Positions 26,597 to 36,069 of a DNA stretch of 64,000 nt are shown one piece after another; position 1 is the first letter of the stretch; every line of letters begins with the position of its first letter. This DNA comes from JAJFKB01 sp965230515 (GTDB lineage: Bacteria; Pseudomonadota; Gammaproteobacteria; Pseudomonadales; IMCC2047). The DNA is taken from assembly GCA_965230515.1 (NCBI GenBank), contig OZ246007.1, forward strand, positions 558,001 through 622,000, written 5' to 3'. The translations under genes and the position numbers were made by a program. The notes under the pieces are model-generated. The model saw only the letters and a program-made list of their open reading frames with translations, did no database searches and was not told where the DNA came from.

Positions 26597-27631
26597 ATGA
26601 TCACCCGTAAACTTAATCCGATCAATCAACGCAGGCTTGAGGTCTTTAAATCTCATAAAAGGGGTTACTACTCTCTTTGGTTGTTCCTGCTGCTTTTCGT
26701 ACTCAGCCTGCTCGCAGAATTTATCGCAAACGACAAGCCGTTACTGGTCTATTATGACGATGCCTTTTATTCCCCTGTATTCAAGTCATACCCGGAAACC
26801 ACCTTTGGCGGCGAATTTGAGACCGAAGCAGAGTATCGGGACGAATTTGTCATTGAATTAATCAATGACAAAGGCTGGATGATCTGGCCACCTGTTCGAT
26901 ATAGCTATGACACCATCAATTATTCACTGGACCAACCCGCACCCTCGCCACCCACTGCGGAAAACTGGCTGGGGACCGATGATCAGGCACGTGATGTCAG
27001 TGCCAGGGTAATATACGGCTTTCGTATCTCGGTGCTGTTCGGCCTTACTTTGACAATTATCAGCTCGGTAATAGGCGTTGCCGTGGGTGCCATTCAGGGT
27101 TTTTATGGCGGGAAAATTGACCTCATCGGTCAACGACTGATTGAAATCTGGGGCAGTATGCCTCGATTGTACCTGCTGATTATACTGTCCAGCATCGTCG
27201 TACCTAATTTCTGGTGGCTGCTCGGCATTATGCTCCTGTTTAGCTGGATGGCCCTGATCGATGTAGTGCGTGCAGAATTCCTGCGGGGTAGGAATCTTGA
27301 GTATGTTCGAGCTGCCCGGGCGCTGGGTCTCGCTGATCGTAGTATCATGTTCCGCCATATTCTCCCCAACGCCATGGTTGCAACCATGACATTCCTGCCT
27401 TTCATTTTGACCGGCGCCATTACCACGCTCACCGCGCTCGACTTTCTTGGATTTGGTTTACCACCCGGATCACCCTCATTAGGGGAGTTGGTCGCTCAGG
27501 GCAAGTCAAACCTGCAGGCCCCCTGGTTGGGCATCACTGCCTTTATGGTACTGTCAATTATGTTGACCCTGCTGGTATTTATCGGTGAAGCCGCCCGCGA
27601 TGCCTTTGACCCCAGGAAAACGTTGCTGTGA
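26597..27631 (+). CDS. yejE: Peptide ABC transporter permease YejE
   Basis: A 344-residue permease, the second membrane subunit of the Yej importer. Residues about 22-43 form the first helix. The large periplasmic segment that follows contains YYDDAFYSPVFKSYPETTFGGEFETEA, a block typical of YejE, and the ATPase-contact loop is YVRAARALGLADRSIMFRHILPNA. Its stop overlaps the GTG start of yejF by four bases, so translation is coupled. Confidence 0.95.
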   Translation: MITRKLNPINQRRLEVFKSHKRGYYSLWLFLLLFVLSLLAEFIANDKPLLVYYDDAFYSPVFKSYPETTFGGEFETEAEYRDEFVIELINDKGWMIWPPVRYSYDTINYSLDQPAPSPPTAENWLGTDDQARDVSARVIYGFRISVLFGLTLTIISSVIGVAVGAIQGFYGGKIDLIGQRLIEIWGSMPRLYLLIILSSIVVPNFWWLLGIMLLFSWMALIDVVRAEFLRGRNLEYVRAARALGLADRSIMFRHILPNAMVATMTFLPFILTGAITTLTALDFLGFGLPPGSPSLGELVAQGKSNLQAPWLGITAFMVLSIMLTLLVFIGEAARDAFDPRKTLL

Positions 27632-29229
27632 ATACCACACCACTGCTAAAAATTGAAAATCTTAGTGTCGACTTTAAAACCGACAAAGAGGTCGTACACT
27701 CGGTCAAAAGTATTTCCTTTGAATTGGATAAAGGCCGAACACTGGCGCTGGTTGGTGAATCCGGCTCCGGCAAATCCGTCTCCGCTCTATCCATTCTGCA
27801 ACTGCTCCCCTACCCCACTGCCCGACATCCTGGCGGTCGTATTCTGTTTAACGGGGAAGACTTGATGCAGATGAAAGAACAACATCTGCAAAGCATTCGC
27901 GGCAATCGGATCGGTATGATCTTTCAGGAACCAATGACTTCACTGAATCCGCTGCACAAGGTGGAAAAACAGATTCGTGAGGTGCTCTATCTTCATAAGG
28001 GACTTAATGGCAAGGACGCGACCAGGCGAATATTGGAACTGCTCAAACTGGTCGGGATTAAATCACCCGAACAAAAAATGCAATCGTACCCACACGAACT
28101 TTCCGGGGGCCAGCGACAGCGCATTATGATAGCCATGGCATTGGCCAATGAACCTGATATTTTGATAGCAGATGAACCCACAACAGCCCTGGATGTAACC
28201 ATACAGGCACAGATTCTGGAACTGCTGGCTGACCTGCAAAAAAGATTGGGCATGGCCATTCTTCTCATCACCCACGACCTGGGCATCGTACGGCATTTCA
28301 GCGACCATATTTGTATTATGCATCAGGGAGCCATCGTAGAAGCAGGTGAGACTCAACGTATTTTCTTTGCACCACAGCACGAGTACAGCCTCAAGTTACT
28401 CAACGCAGAACCGGGTGGCAAACCAACTCAGGTACCCGATGACGCAAAACAACTATTGCGCACCGATTCTCTCGATGTGTGGTTTCCAATCCGTAAGGGT
28501 GTTTTTGGTCGCATCGCCGACTATGTCAAAGCGGCAAACAATATCAACCTGGCATTAAAACAGGGGCAAACTCTCGGTATCGTAGGAGAAAGTGGCTCCG
28601 GTAAAACAACCTTGGGGCTGGCTTTAATTCGGCTGATTGAGAGCAAAGGTTTAATTCAATTTAATAACAGCCGGCTGGATGGCTTGAGTCATGCGCAGAT
28701 GAAACCGCTGCGACGCGAAATTCAGATAGTATTTCAGGATCCATTTGGCAGCCTTAGCCCTCGTATGTCTATCTCGGAAATCGTTGCTGAAGGTCTCGCC
28801 GTACACGATGCCGACAACAAGAACCAGCATGAACAACTGCTGGTCGAAGCGCTACAGGAAGTGGGCCTGGACCCGAATGTCAGGCATCGATATCCGCACG
28901 AGTTTTCCGGCGGCCAGCGCCAGCGCATTGCCATCGCGCGAGCACTGATACTTAAACCAAAGTTGATTATTCTTGATGAGCCAACATCAGCGCTGGATCG
29001 CACCGTTCAATCGCAAATCGTGGAACTGCTGCGCGCCCTTCAGCGCAAATATCAGCTAAGCTACATATTTATCAGTCACGACCTTGCCGTCGTTAAGGCA
29101 CTGAGTCACGAGTTGATTGTGATGAGAGAGGGCCAGGTTGTCGAGCAGGGGCATGCCAATACCATCTTCCAACAGCCGGAACACCCCTATACACAGGCCT
29201 TGCTTGAGGCTGCTTTCTACACATCTTGA
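27628..29229 (+). CDS. yejF: Peptide ABC transporter double ATPase YejF
   Basis: A 533-residue protein with two complete ABC cassettes. The first has Walker A GESGSGKSV, signature LSGGQRQRI and Walker B ILIADEPT; the second has GESGSGKTT, FSGGQRQRI and LIILDEPT, each followed by a switch histidine (LLITHDLG, IFISHDLA). Both halves carry the oligopeptide C-terminal extension, as in GsiA/YejF. It starts with GTG overlapping the yejE stop. The protein supplies ATP energy for the importer encoded upstream. Confidence 0.95.
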   Translation: MNTTPLLKIENLSVDFKTDKEVVHSVKSISFELDKGRTLALVGESGSGKSVSALSILQLLPYPTARHPGGRILFNGEDLMQMKEQHLQSIRGNRIGMIFQEPMTSLNPLHKVEKQIREVLYLHKGLNGKDATRRILELLKLVGIKSPEQKMQSYPHELSGGQRQRIMIAMALANEPDILIADEPTTALDVTIQAQILELLADLQKRLGMAILLITHDLGIVRHFSDHICIMHQGAIVEAGETQRIFFAPQHEYSLKLLNAEPGGKPTQVPDDAKQLLRTDSLDVWFPIRKGVFGRIADYVKAANNINLALKQGQTLGIVGESGSGKTTLGLALIRLIESKGLIQFNNSRLDGLSHAQMKPLRREIQIVFQDPFGSLSPRMSISEIVAEGLAVHDADNKNQHEQLLVEALQEVGLDPNVRHRYPHEFSGGQRQRIAIARALILKPKLIILDEPTSALDRTVQSQIVELLRALQRKYQLSYIFISHDLAVVKALSHELIVMREGQVVEQGHANTIFQQPEHPYTQALLEAAFYTS

Positions 29230-29335
29230 TTAGCGGATTCAGCCACTGCTCGAATTAAACCGGCTCGTATCGTATTTAGGCAGTGCTTTAGCTATACTAG
29301 CGCCAAAATTTGTCACCTAAACGAAGGATTTCACT

Positions 29336-30127
29336 ATGGGTTTTCTCTCTGGTAAAAAGATTTTGATTGTAGGCGTTGCCAGTAAACTATCTATCGCTTC
29401 GGGTATCGCCGAAGCCTGCCACCGTGAAGGAGCCGAATTAGCCTTCACCTATCAAAACGAAAAGCTGAAATCCCGCGTGGAAGGCTTCGCCGCTAATTGG
29501 GGATCTGATATTACATTGCCATGTGATGTGGCTGATGATGGCGAGATCGATTCGGTGTTTTCAGATCTTGCCAAACAATGGGACGGACTAGATGGTATCG
29601 TCCATGCCGTTGGTTTTGCGCCGAGCCATGAACTGGATGGAAACTATGTCGATGTCACCACTCGTGAGGGTTTTAAAATTGCCCATGACATCAGTTCGTA
29701 CAGTTTCGTTGCGCTAGCCAAAGGTGGTCGTGAAATGATGCAGGGGCGCAACGGTTCCCTACTCACATTAACTTATCTTGGTTCAGAACGTACCATGCCC
29801 AACTACAACGTGATGGGCCTGGCCAAAGCGAGCCTGGAAGCCAACGTCCGCTATATGGCAAGAAGTCTCGGACCAGAAGGAACACGTGTTAATGGCGTAT
29901 CTGCCGGGCCAATACGTACTCTGGCCGCATCGGGCATCAAAAGTTTTCGACGAATGCTCGATTACAACGAAAAGCAAACCCCGCTAAGACATAATACAAC
30001 CATCGACGAGGTGGGCGACGCATCTTCGTTTTTATTATCCAACCTCGCACGAGGCATCACCGGTGAGATTTTGTACGTCGATGGTGGTTTCAATACAACA
30101 GCGATGGGCGACCTGGAGGAGAGTTAG
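29336..30127 (+). CDS. fabI: Enoyl-[acyl-carrier-protein] reductase FabI
   Basis: Last reductive step of each fatty-acid elongation cycle, NADH dependent. The 263-residue protein follows E. coli FabI closely. The catalytic pair is Y157 and K164 in NYNVMGLAK, the triclosan-linked glycine is G93 in AVGFAPS, and the nucleotide site begins GVASKLSIASGIA. ISAGPIRT-like VSAGPIRTLAASGIKSF is intact, so the enzyme should be triclosan-sensitive as in E. coli. It has its own start about 110 bases after yejF, preceded by a plausible promoter region. Confidence 0.97.
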   Translation: MGFLSGKKILIVGVASKLSIASGIAEACHREGAELAFTYQNEKLKSRVEGFAANWGSDITLPCDVADDGEIDSVFSDLAKQWDGLDGIVHAVGFAPSHELDGNYVDVTTREGFKIAHDISSYSFVALAKGGREMMQGRNGSLLTLTYLGSERTMPNYNVMGLAKASLEANVRYMARSLGPEGTRVNGVSAGPIRTLAASGIKSFRRMLDYNEKQTPLRHNTTIDEVGDASSFLLSNLARGITGEILYVDGGFNTTAMGDLEES

Positions 30128-30196
30128 ACACTACCCCCGCCCATTGGTCTGCGCAGCCTCCCCTCAAATATGATGTTGCCGCGAAAGCCTAATCAT

Positions 30197-30280
30197 TGTT
30201 CCCTCTCCCATGAAGGGTGAAGAGAAGGACAACACAGAAATTCCTCCTCTCCCTCTGGGAGAGGACAAGGGTGAGGGGAA
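30197..30280. repeat. Two diverged copies of a CCCTCTCCC...GGGAGAGG-type intergenic repeat
   Basis: The second copy has a hairpin with 8-bp arms CCTCTCCC and GGGAGAGG (30246-30264, 3-base loop) followed by AAGGGTGAGGGG. The first copy (about 30201-30228) has CCCTCTCCCATGAAGGGTGA. This pattern is a familiar dispersed extragenic element in gammaproteobacterial genomes. It is placed between fabI and the RND operon, both of whose genes end here, so it may also serve as a two-way terminator. Confidence 0.6.
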
Positions 30281-30284
30281 ATCT

Positions 30285-30340
30285 TGCAACTTATTGATAA
30301 CCGCATCCGCTTCACCCTGCTTGGGCACCGCACCAAAACC
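30285..30340 (-). pseudogene. Degenerate second copy of a thioesterase gene 3' end
   Basis: Bases 30296-30323 are identical over 28 bases to 35004-35031, which code residues near the C-terminus of the thioesterase at 34972-35415. Flanking bases also align loosely, including a TGCAAC block on the left with small gaps. No reading frame is kept, so this is a remnant or a recombination scar. The rest of the non-coding stretch 30341-30541 shows nothing else that I can support. Confidence 0.55.
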
Positions 30341-30541
30341 TCACGCCAAATTTCATGTCTTTCCAACCGTGAAACCGCGTTATGGTACATCTTCCCATTT
30401 TAACCGTCTCACCTGATTAAAACAGTCCTTCTGATTAATACATCTACGCCCTGCTAGTTATTAAGTATTAGCTGCAAGACAGATCCTGCCGCAAATGCTA
30501 ACGCTTATGCTTGCAACCTTGGCAAATCGCTAACGTCATGA

Positions 30542-33500
30542 CTAACCATCTCCACGACCGGCACGACGATCTACATATTGTAATACCATCGCCGTAAGCG
30601 CCGGTAACATTGTCAATGTCACTAATGCCGCACCAACAATGCCAAACATCACTATGACTCCTACACCACGGTACAATTCAGTTCCGGCACCGGGAATCAG
30701 AACCAATGGAGCCAGACCAAAGAGGGTTGTAATGGTCGACATGGCGATCGGCCTCAGGCGTGCGCTGACAGCTTCATTGACAGCCTCAATCGGTGGCAGC
30801 TTTTGCTGTTTCAAGTTATTAACCGCACGGTGCACAATCAAAATAGGATTGTTAACGACAGTCCCCATCAGAATAAGGAAACCCAGCATAGAGATCATAT
30901 CGAAAGGTTGTACCAATGCATTGAACCCCACTCGAGGTAGCAAGCCACCGACAAAATTGAGCCCCCATAAACCGACGATACCTCCAGCAATCCCTAGCGG
31001 GATTGACGTCATAATTAGTAACGGATATCCCCAGTGGCTGAATATCGCTACCAGTAACAAATAGATAATGAACAGCGCAACCAGGTAATTACCGATCAAC
31101 GCATTACGAGTGGCATCAAGCTGATCTGCGGCACCGGATATACTGAGGTTAACCCCAACAGGGATCTGGCCACGGTCACGTAAATACTTCACCACCTGCT
31201 CACGCACCATCGCCACACCTGTTTCCAGAGGGATATTGCGAGGCGGAATGATATTAAGCGTCACCGTACGGGCTCCGTTTACTCTTCGCACAGTACTGGT
31301 GTCGACCGTTTCAGTGATGGTGCTTATGGCGCCAAGAGGAACAACCGTCCCTTTCGGAGTGTAAATAGGCCGCTGCCCTAAAGCATCCAACGAACTGTTC
31401 TGGCCAACATCGCTGTAAAGGTAGATATCAATCTTGTCATCAGCCATGAAAAACTCATCGACGTAGCTTCCATCAGTTAATGCGGAAACAGTAAAACCAA
31501 GCTCATCTGCTGTAATGCCTAATTCAGCCGTACGCTGCCAATCCGGCCGAATTTCCAGCATCGGCTGGGCCAGTGATAACGATGAAGGTTGAGTTTGAAT
31601 ACGTGGCTTTTCAAACACCTCTCGTGCACGTTGATAAGCAGCCTGGGCAACAGTGTAAATAGTCGCCAGATCGGTACCGGAGATATCAAGATTGATACTT
31701 CGCGTTCCGCCATCATTGCTGGTGATAATCGAACCTCGGGTGGCAAACGCTCGCATACCCGGATAATCCCTATACTTGTCGCTAAGCGCGTCTAACAGGC
31801 TATGGATATCGCCCGGATTTTCGGTTTCAGCAATAACACGCATACTTTGAGGTGATACCCTCATATTGATATATTTCAGCGCAGGAACAGGTGACTTGCC
31901 ACTATGGAAATCATCGGGGTCATCACCAACAAAATTCAAAAAGTAATTTTCTATTTCCTTGGATATCTCCCACATGGTGGACAAGTTATAGCCGGGTGGT
32001 GCATTCATGGAAGCAAAAACTTTTGGCTCCTCCCCTTCGGGCAAGTATTCCGCCGGGGGTGTCAATCCTACAATAATGGCGACGCTCGCTGAAGTGGTTA
32101 TAGCAACGCAAGTCAGCTGGCGCAATGGCGTGGAAACCAACCAATGTACTGCATTCAAAGTCCTCATACGCACCCGCTCCGCCCAACGGGTCATGATCAG
32201 CTCCTTATTCGATGGAGGTTCCAGCGTTAACCGCGCTGCTGCCGTAGGAAGCACGGTAATTGCAATCAGCATTGAGGCAAGAATGGCGAAGGAAATAGCA
32301 ATCGCGATATCTGAATATAACTGACCAGCCTCTTCCTCAACAAAGGCGACCGGCAGGAACACCAGTACTGTGGTCATAGTCGAGGCCAGGACAGCTGGCC
32401 ATACACTCTTGACACCCTGTAAAGCCGCTTGCCAACGGTCGGCACCACGTCGGCGTTCAAGCGCAATACTTTCCAGCACTACAATACTGTTATCCAGCGT
32501 CATACCAATCGCAAAAGCTATCCCTGCCAGTGAAATCACATTAATGGTTCGACCCGTTATCAATAAACCAAAGAAGGCAACAATGATACAAACAGGGATA
32601 CCCATCACCCCCAAAGCGGTCCCACGAAGTGAACGCAGAAACAAAAACATGACGGCAATGGCAAGCCCACTACCCAGTGCCAGGTTTTGCCATACATTTT
32701 TTATCGATTCCTGCACATAACGCACGTCATCGGCCACCAACACCATCTGCAATCCCGCCGGCGCCAAAACATCATGATTAATCTTCTCCAGCTCCTTCAT
32801 CATCGCCTGTTTAATCGCAATCACATTGGAACCTGCCTCTTTGCGTACCGTGACAAACAGATTCGGATTGCCGTTATAGAAGGTAGCGCTATTTTTCTCG
32901 AAGTGATCCAGTCTAACCTTGGCAACATCCTGCAGTGTGATGACAGCATCTCCACGCCTTGTCAGTATTAGCTCATTGAGCTCTTCAATACTGTCAAAAC
33001 GACCTATAGTACGGACAAGATACTGGCGCTTCCCTGAATCAACATCACCACCTGAACGATCCCGGTTACGGCTACGAATAGAATTTCGCACATCGGTAAT
33101 GGCAAGCTGGCGCTGCGCAAGTCTCGCTGGATCAATTAGGATCTGTATTTGCCTTTCAGCACCCCCGTATACATTGATTTCGGAAACGCCGGGTACGCGA
33201 GCCATGCGCGGCTTCACATTGTCCTCAACAAAATCCAGTTGCAAATCCATATCCAGTTGCTTTGGGTTTGACGGAAGCGGGGTAACACTAAAAAACATAA
33301 AAGAATTGCTGGAGAACGAATTAGCATAGATACGCGGTTCATCGACGCTCTCCGGATAAGATGGCACCTGGCTCAACGCATTATTTACCCGAATCAGCAT
33401 TTCGGTAATATCAGTACCGAAAGGAAACTCCAGTTCTATCTCTGCTCTACCACTGCGAGCAGAGGCTGTAATCCGGGACAGATTCGGTAGATTGCGAAGG

Positions 33501-33703
33501 TACTCCTCCTGCTCGATCAGAATTTCTTTTTCCACATCCTGTGGCGTTGCACCTGGCCAGTGCGTGCGAATGCTAATCACCCGTACATCGAGATCGGGAA
33601 TCATTTGTACCGGTATCCGCATTGCAGCGATGACCCCCAGCAAACAAACTATGAGTGTTACTACGGCTATCAAGGTGCCATGTCTGATAATCTGTTGAAA
33701 CAC
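30542..33703 (-). CDS. RND-family efflux permease
   Basis: A 1053-residue, 12-helix proton-driven pump of the HAE-like group. The first helix is followed by RIPVQMIPDLDVRVISI, the periplasmic entry motif of the family. Two large periplasmic loops and a repeat of the six-helix unit are visible. In helix 4 the proton relay reads GMTLDNSIVVLE, and in helix 10 GTVVNNPILIVH, so the DD/K set of AcrB is replaced by DN/NN, a combination common in one RND subgroup rather than a defect. The adaptor gene lies seven bases upstream, in the same operon. No outer-membrane channel gene is adjacent. The substrate is unknown. Confidence 0.94.
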   Translation of the reverse strand: MFQQIIRHGTLIAVVTLIVCLLGVIAAMRIPVQMIPDLDVRVISIRTHWPGATPQDVEKEILIEQEEYLRNLPNLSRITASARSGRAEIELEFPFGTDITEMLIRVNNALSQVPSYPESVDEPRIYANSFSSNSFMFFSVTPLPSNPKQLDMDLQLDFVEDNVKPRMARVPGVSEINVYGGAERQIQILIDPARLAQRQLAITDVRNSIRSRNRDRSGGDVDSGKRQYLVRTIGRFDSIEELNELILTRRGDAVITLQDVAKVRLDHFEKNSATFYNGNPNLFVTVRKEAGSNVIAIKQAMMKELEKINHDVLAPAGLQMVLVADDVRYVQESIKNVWQNLALGSGLAIAVMFLFLRSLRGTALGVMGIPVCIIVAFFGLLITGRTINVISLAGIAFAIGMTLDNSIVVLESIALERRRGADRWQAALQGVKSVWPAVLASTMTTVLVFLPVAFVEEEAGQLYSDIAIAISFAILASMLIAITVLPTAAARLTLEPPSNKELIMTRWAERVRMRTLNAVHWLVSTPLRQLTCVAITTSASVAIIVGLTPPAEYLPEGEEPKVFASMNAPPGYNLSTMWEISKEIENYFLNFVGDDPDDFHSGKSPVPALKYINMRVSPQSMRVIAETENPGDIHSLLDALSDKYRDYPGMRAFATRGSIITSNDGGTRSINLDISGTDLATIYTVAQAAYQRAREVFEKPRIQTQPSSLSLAQPMLEIRPDWQRTAELGITADELGFTVSALTDGSYVDEFFMADDKIDIYLYSDVGQNSSLDALGQRPIYTPKGTVVPLGAISTITETVDTSTVRRVNGARTVTLNIIPPRNIPLETGVAMVREQVVKYLRDRGQIPVGVNLSISGAADQLDATRNALIGNYLVALFIIYLLLVAIFSHWGYPLLIMTSIPLGIAGGIVGLWGLNFVGGLLPRVGFNALVQPFDMISMLGFLILMGTVVNNPILIVHRAVNNLKQQKLPPIEAVNEAVSARLRPIAMSTITTLFGLAPLVLIPGAGTELYRGVGVIVMFGIVGAALVTLTMLPALTAMVLQYVDRRAGRGDG

Positions 33704-33709
33704 TAGCGA

Positions 33710-34813
33710 CTACCTCGCTTTTACAATACGTACACGCTGATTATCCTGTAACCCCTCATTACCCCGCACCACCACACGCGTGCCAGCGCTTAAACCCTCT
33801 CGAATTTCTACCAGCCCCTCAAAGGTCGGCCCTGTTTTTACCAGATTCTCCCGGGCAACCCACGTACCATCGACCTGCTCTACTGACCACACCACCCGGC
33901 GACCGTCAGAGTAGCGCAGGACAGCGTCTCTCGGTACAACCAGACCTTCACTCAACACATCTCCGTCAGCCTGATCGGGAATCTTCAAAATTGCTTGAGC
34001 GGACATGCCGGGCATCAACGGCAAGCCCTCCTCTGCGGCCATCACACGCAATAAAAAAGTTCGCGCACCCGGATCGGCCACCGGTACAATTTTCTGTACC
34101 CTACCTGAAAATTTTTGTCCGGGGAGCGCGCTGATTCTGAATTGCACCAATGCATCAAGCGTAACTGCTTTCAAATAATCTTCGGCAACGGCAAAATCCA
34201 AGCGCAAACCGTCGGTGGCAACCAGTTCAAAAACCCCCTGCCCTTGCGAAACCCATTCTCCCTTATCGGCAAGCTTTTTATTAATCACTCCGCTGAACGG
34301 TGCTTTAATACGATGACGGTTGAGTACCGCCTGCTGATAATATGCATCGGCCTTTGCTTGTTCAAACGCCGCCTGGTCTTGAGCAACTTCCGAAACAAGT
34401 GCATCAACATTACTTTTAGCGATGCTACGCTGCGACACCAGCTGTTGCGCCTCGCGCAGGCGTCGACGGGAGTCTGCCAGAGCAGCGGCGGTTTGATTTT
34501 GTAAGGCCGTTGAGGCCTGCCAGCGATACTCTGCCAGTTCTGAGTCCAATTTGAGCAGCAAGTCACCGCTAATTACTTTATCTCCTTCATCAACATAGAG
34601 CTCATGGACCAGGCCACTGATCATCGGTGACAGGTTCGCCACGCTGGGGGAAGTAACACTACCGGTAATCGTAACCTGACGATAAACCTGTTGTTGCCTG
34701 ACCTCATGAATAGTAACGGGCACACCCTCTTCAGCATACACACTTAAGTGCAACACTAAAAAAAACAACCCGACAACAGGAAATATAATAGACCGAGTAA
34801 GCGACGAAGACAT
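33710..34813 (-). CDS. RND efflux periplasmic adaptor
   Basis: A 367-residue membrane-fusion protein with an N-terminal signal segment (cleavage near VYA). The barrel-sandwich half-motifs are GLVHELYVDEGDKVISGDLLLKLD and RIKAPFSGVINKKLADKGEWVSQGQ, separated by an alpha-hairpin coiled coil (about 85-140). The beta-barrel and membrane-proximal domains follow. It links the permease encoded next to an outer-membrane channel. It is the first gene of the two-gene operon. Confidence 0.93.
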   Translation of the reverse strand: MSSSLTRSIIFPVVGLFFLVLHLSVYAEEGVPVTIHEVRQQQVYRQVTITGSVTSPSVANLSPMISGLVHELYVDEGDKVISGDLLLKLDSELAEYRWQASTALQNQTAAALADSRRRLREAQQLVSQRSIAKSNVDALVSEVAQDQAAFEQAKADAYYQQAVLNRHRIKAPFSGVINKKLADKGEWVSQGQGVFELVATDGLRLDFAVAEDYLKAVTLDALVQFRISALPGQKFSGRVQKIVPVADPGARTFLLRVMAAEEGLPLMPGMSAQAILKIPDQADGDVLSEGLVVPRDAVLRYSDGRRVVWSVEQVDGTWVARENLVKTGPTFEGLVEIREGLSAGTRVVVRGNEGLQDNQRVRIVKAR

Positions 34814-34971
34814 GTCAGGTTATATCCTTAAAAAAATAATGGAATATTGAAGCGTTTCTTTCTTACCTTTCGCGGCAGCCTCACTATGAGGGAAACTGCG
34901 ATGAACACGAACAGCGATTCTATCCCGCACCCTACCATAGGTTTTAAAAATCTACCGATTAATCCGAAGCC

Positions 34972-35415
34972 TTATCGCGGAAATGCAACATAGGTTCCCT
35001 GATAGATAACCGCATCCGCTTCACCCTGCTTGATGACAGCACTAACCGGCAGACTCGCTTTACCTTTTGAGCGTAGCTTGTCTAAAAACGTGTCTACTGA
35101 CTCAGTCGATGGAAGCTGAGACTCCACCCTGAAGTCATCGGTTACCGGCACTTTATACTCGCTATTGCTCGTCACCACAGCCAGATCAAAATCCAGGTCT
35201 TTTTGCTTAAGCAACAATTTCACGACGGCCCAGGCACAGAATGTGGTTGCAGCCGTCAGTGACCCCGCAAAACCTGTGCCCTTATCATTGATGTTTGATT
35301 CCAGAGGAAATGTGAGCCTAAGCTGTTGACCATCATAATGCTCATACTCCATCCCCATTGCCTTAAGCAGCGGTATCTGTGACTCAATTAAAGCAAAAAA
35401 CCGCTGTTCATTCAT
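34972..35415 (-). CDS. YiiD-type acyl-CoA thioesterase-like protein
   Basis: A 147-residue single-hotdog protein resembling the C-terminal thioesterase domain of E. coli YiiD (putative thioesterase family). The helix motif reads NDKGTGFAGSLTAATTFCAWAVV, the position where this family has its active-site region. The ATG at 35415 overlaps the stop of the nitroreductase by eight bases; an upstream start at 35445 lies deep in that gene. Bases 35004-35031 near the 3' end recur exactly at 30296-30323. The natural thioester is not known. Confidence 0.82.
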   Translation of the reverse strand: MNEQRFFALIESQIPLLKAMGMEYEHYDGQQLRLTFPLESNINDKGTGFAGSLTAATTFCAWAVVKLLLKQKDLDFDLAVVTSNSEYKVPVTDDFRVESQLPSTESVDTFLDKLRSKGKASLPVSAVIKQGEADAVIYQGTYVAFPR

Positions 35416-35977
35416 CGAAGGCAATCCACCGTTTAAGATAGTCACTGACCTCTATTTCGGGCGCAGGTTTAAACCTGACTTGTGGTGTGCCTAGATAGAT
35501 AAACCCGACAATTTGTTCTCTTTCGCTAAGCCCCAATCCCTTTTTAACCCTGCTGTTATAAGCGGCACCTCCGGTCCGCCAATAGGCACCCAGGCCCAGT
35601 GCAAAAGCAGCCATAACCAGGTTATTGGCTGCGGCACCTGCCGTTATAATCTGTTCTATTTCGGGTACTTTCGGGTGTTCTGTCGGGCTTGCGATGACAA
35701 CAAGAATAGTGGGCGCGCGCATAGCTTTGCGTTTTACTTTTTCCAGCGCAGCCGCATCGCTGTCCGGCTTGGCTTCGAGAGCTGCCCGTAGCAGTAATTC
35801 GCCCATGTCGTGACGTGCATCGCCCTCAATCAGTAAAAAGCGCCAGGGTTTTAACATTGCATGATCAGGTGCTCTGGCAGCTGCACGGAGCATGGTTTCA
35901 AGCTGTTCGGAGCTTGGGCCAGGCTCCTTCAGTAATGCACAGGATACCCTGTTGTGTAATGCGGTTATTACATCCAT
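35408..35977 (-). CDS. ydjA: YdjA-like nitroreductase
   Basis: A 189-residue FMN-dependent NAD(P)H oxidoreductase of the small YdjA group (E. coli YdjA, 183). Visible matches include RVSCALLKEPGPSSEQL, AARAPDHAMLKPWRFLLIEG, the AGAAANNLVMAAFALGLGAYWRTG helix and VGFIYLGTPQ. The ATG at 35977 is chosen over a TTG one codon earlier. YdjA-type enzymes reduce nitroaromatics in vitro; the physiological substrate is unknown. It is coupled to the thioesterase gene by overlapping stop and start. Confidence 0.9.
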   Translation of the reverse strand: MDVITALHNRVSCALLKEPGPSSEQLETMLRAAARAPDHAMLKPWRFLLIEGDARHDMGELLLRAALEAKPDSDAAALEKVKRKAMRAPTILVVIASPTEHPKVPEIEQIITAGAAANNLVMAAFALGLGAYWRTGGAAYNSRVKKGLGLSEREQIVGFIYLGTPQVRFKPAPEIEVSDYLKRWIAFDE

Positions 35978-36069
35978 CAATCTCTTTCGTACCTCACCTT
36001 ACCAACTCGAAATCACCCCATAAGTCACTGAAACTCGTGGAAGTGCCGTCAAAAATCTCGAAATCCGAA

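Noticed and set aside
30542..33703. Treating the DN and NN residues of the RND pump as an inactivated proton relay
   Set aside because: The combination DNS in helix 4 and NNP in helix 10 is a recurring signature of one RND subgroup, so it is a family trait rather than damage.
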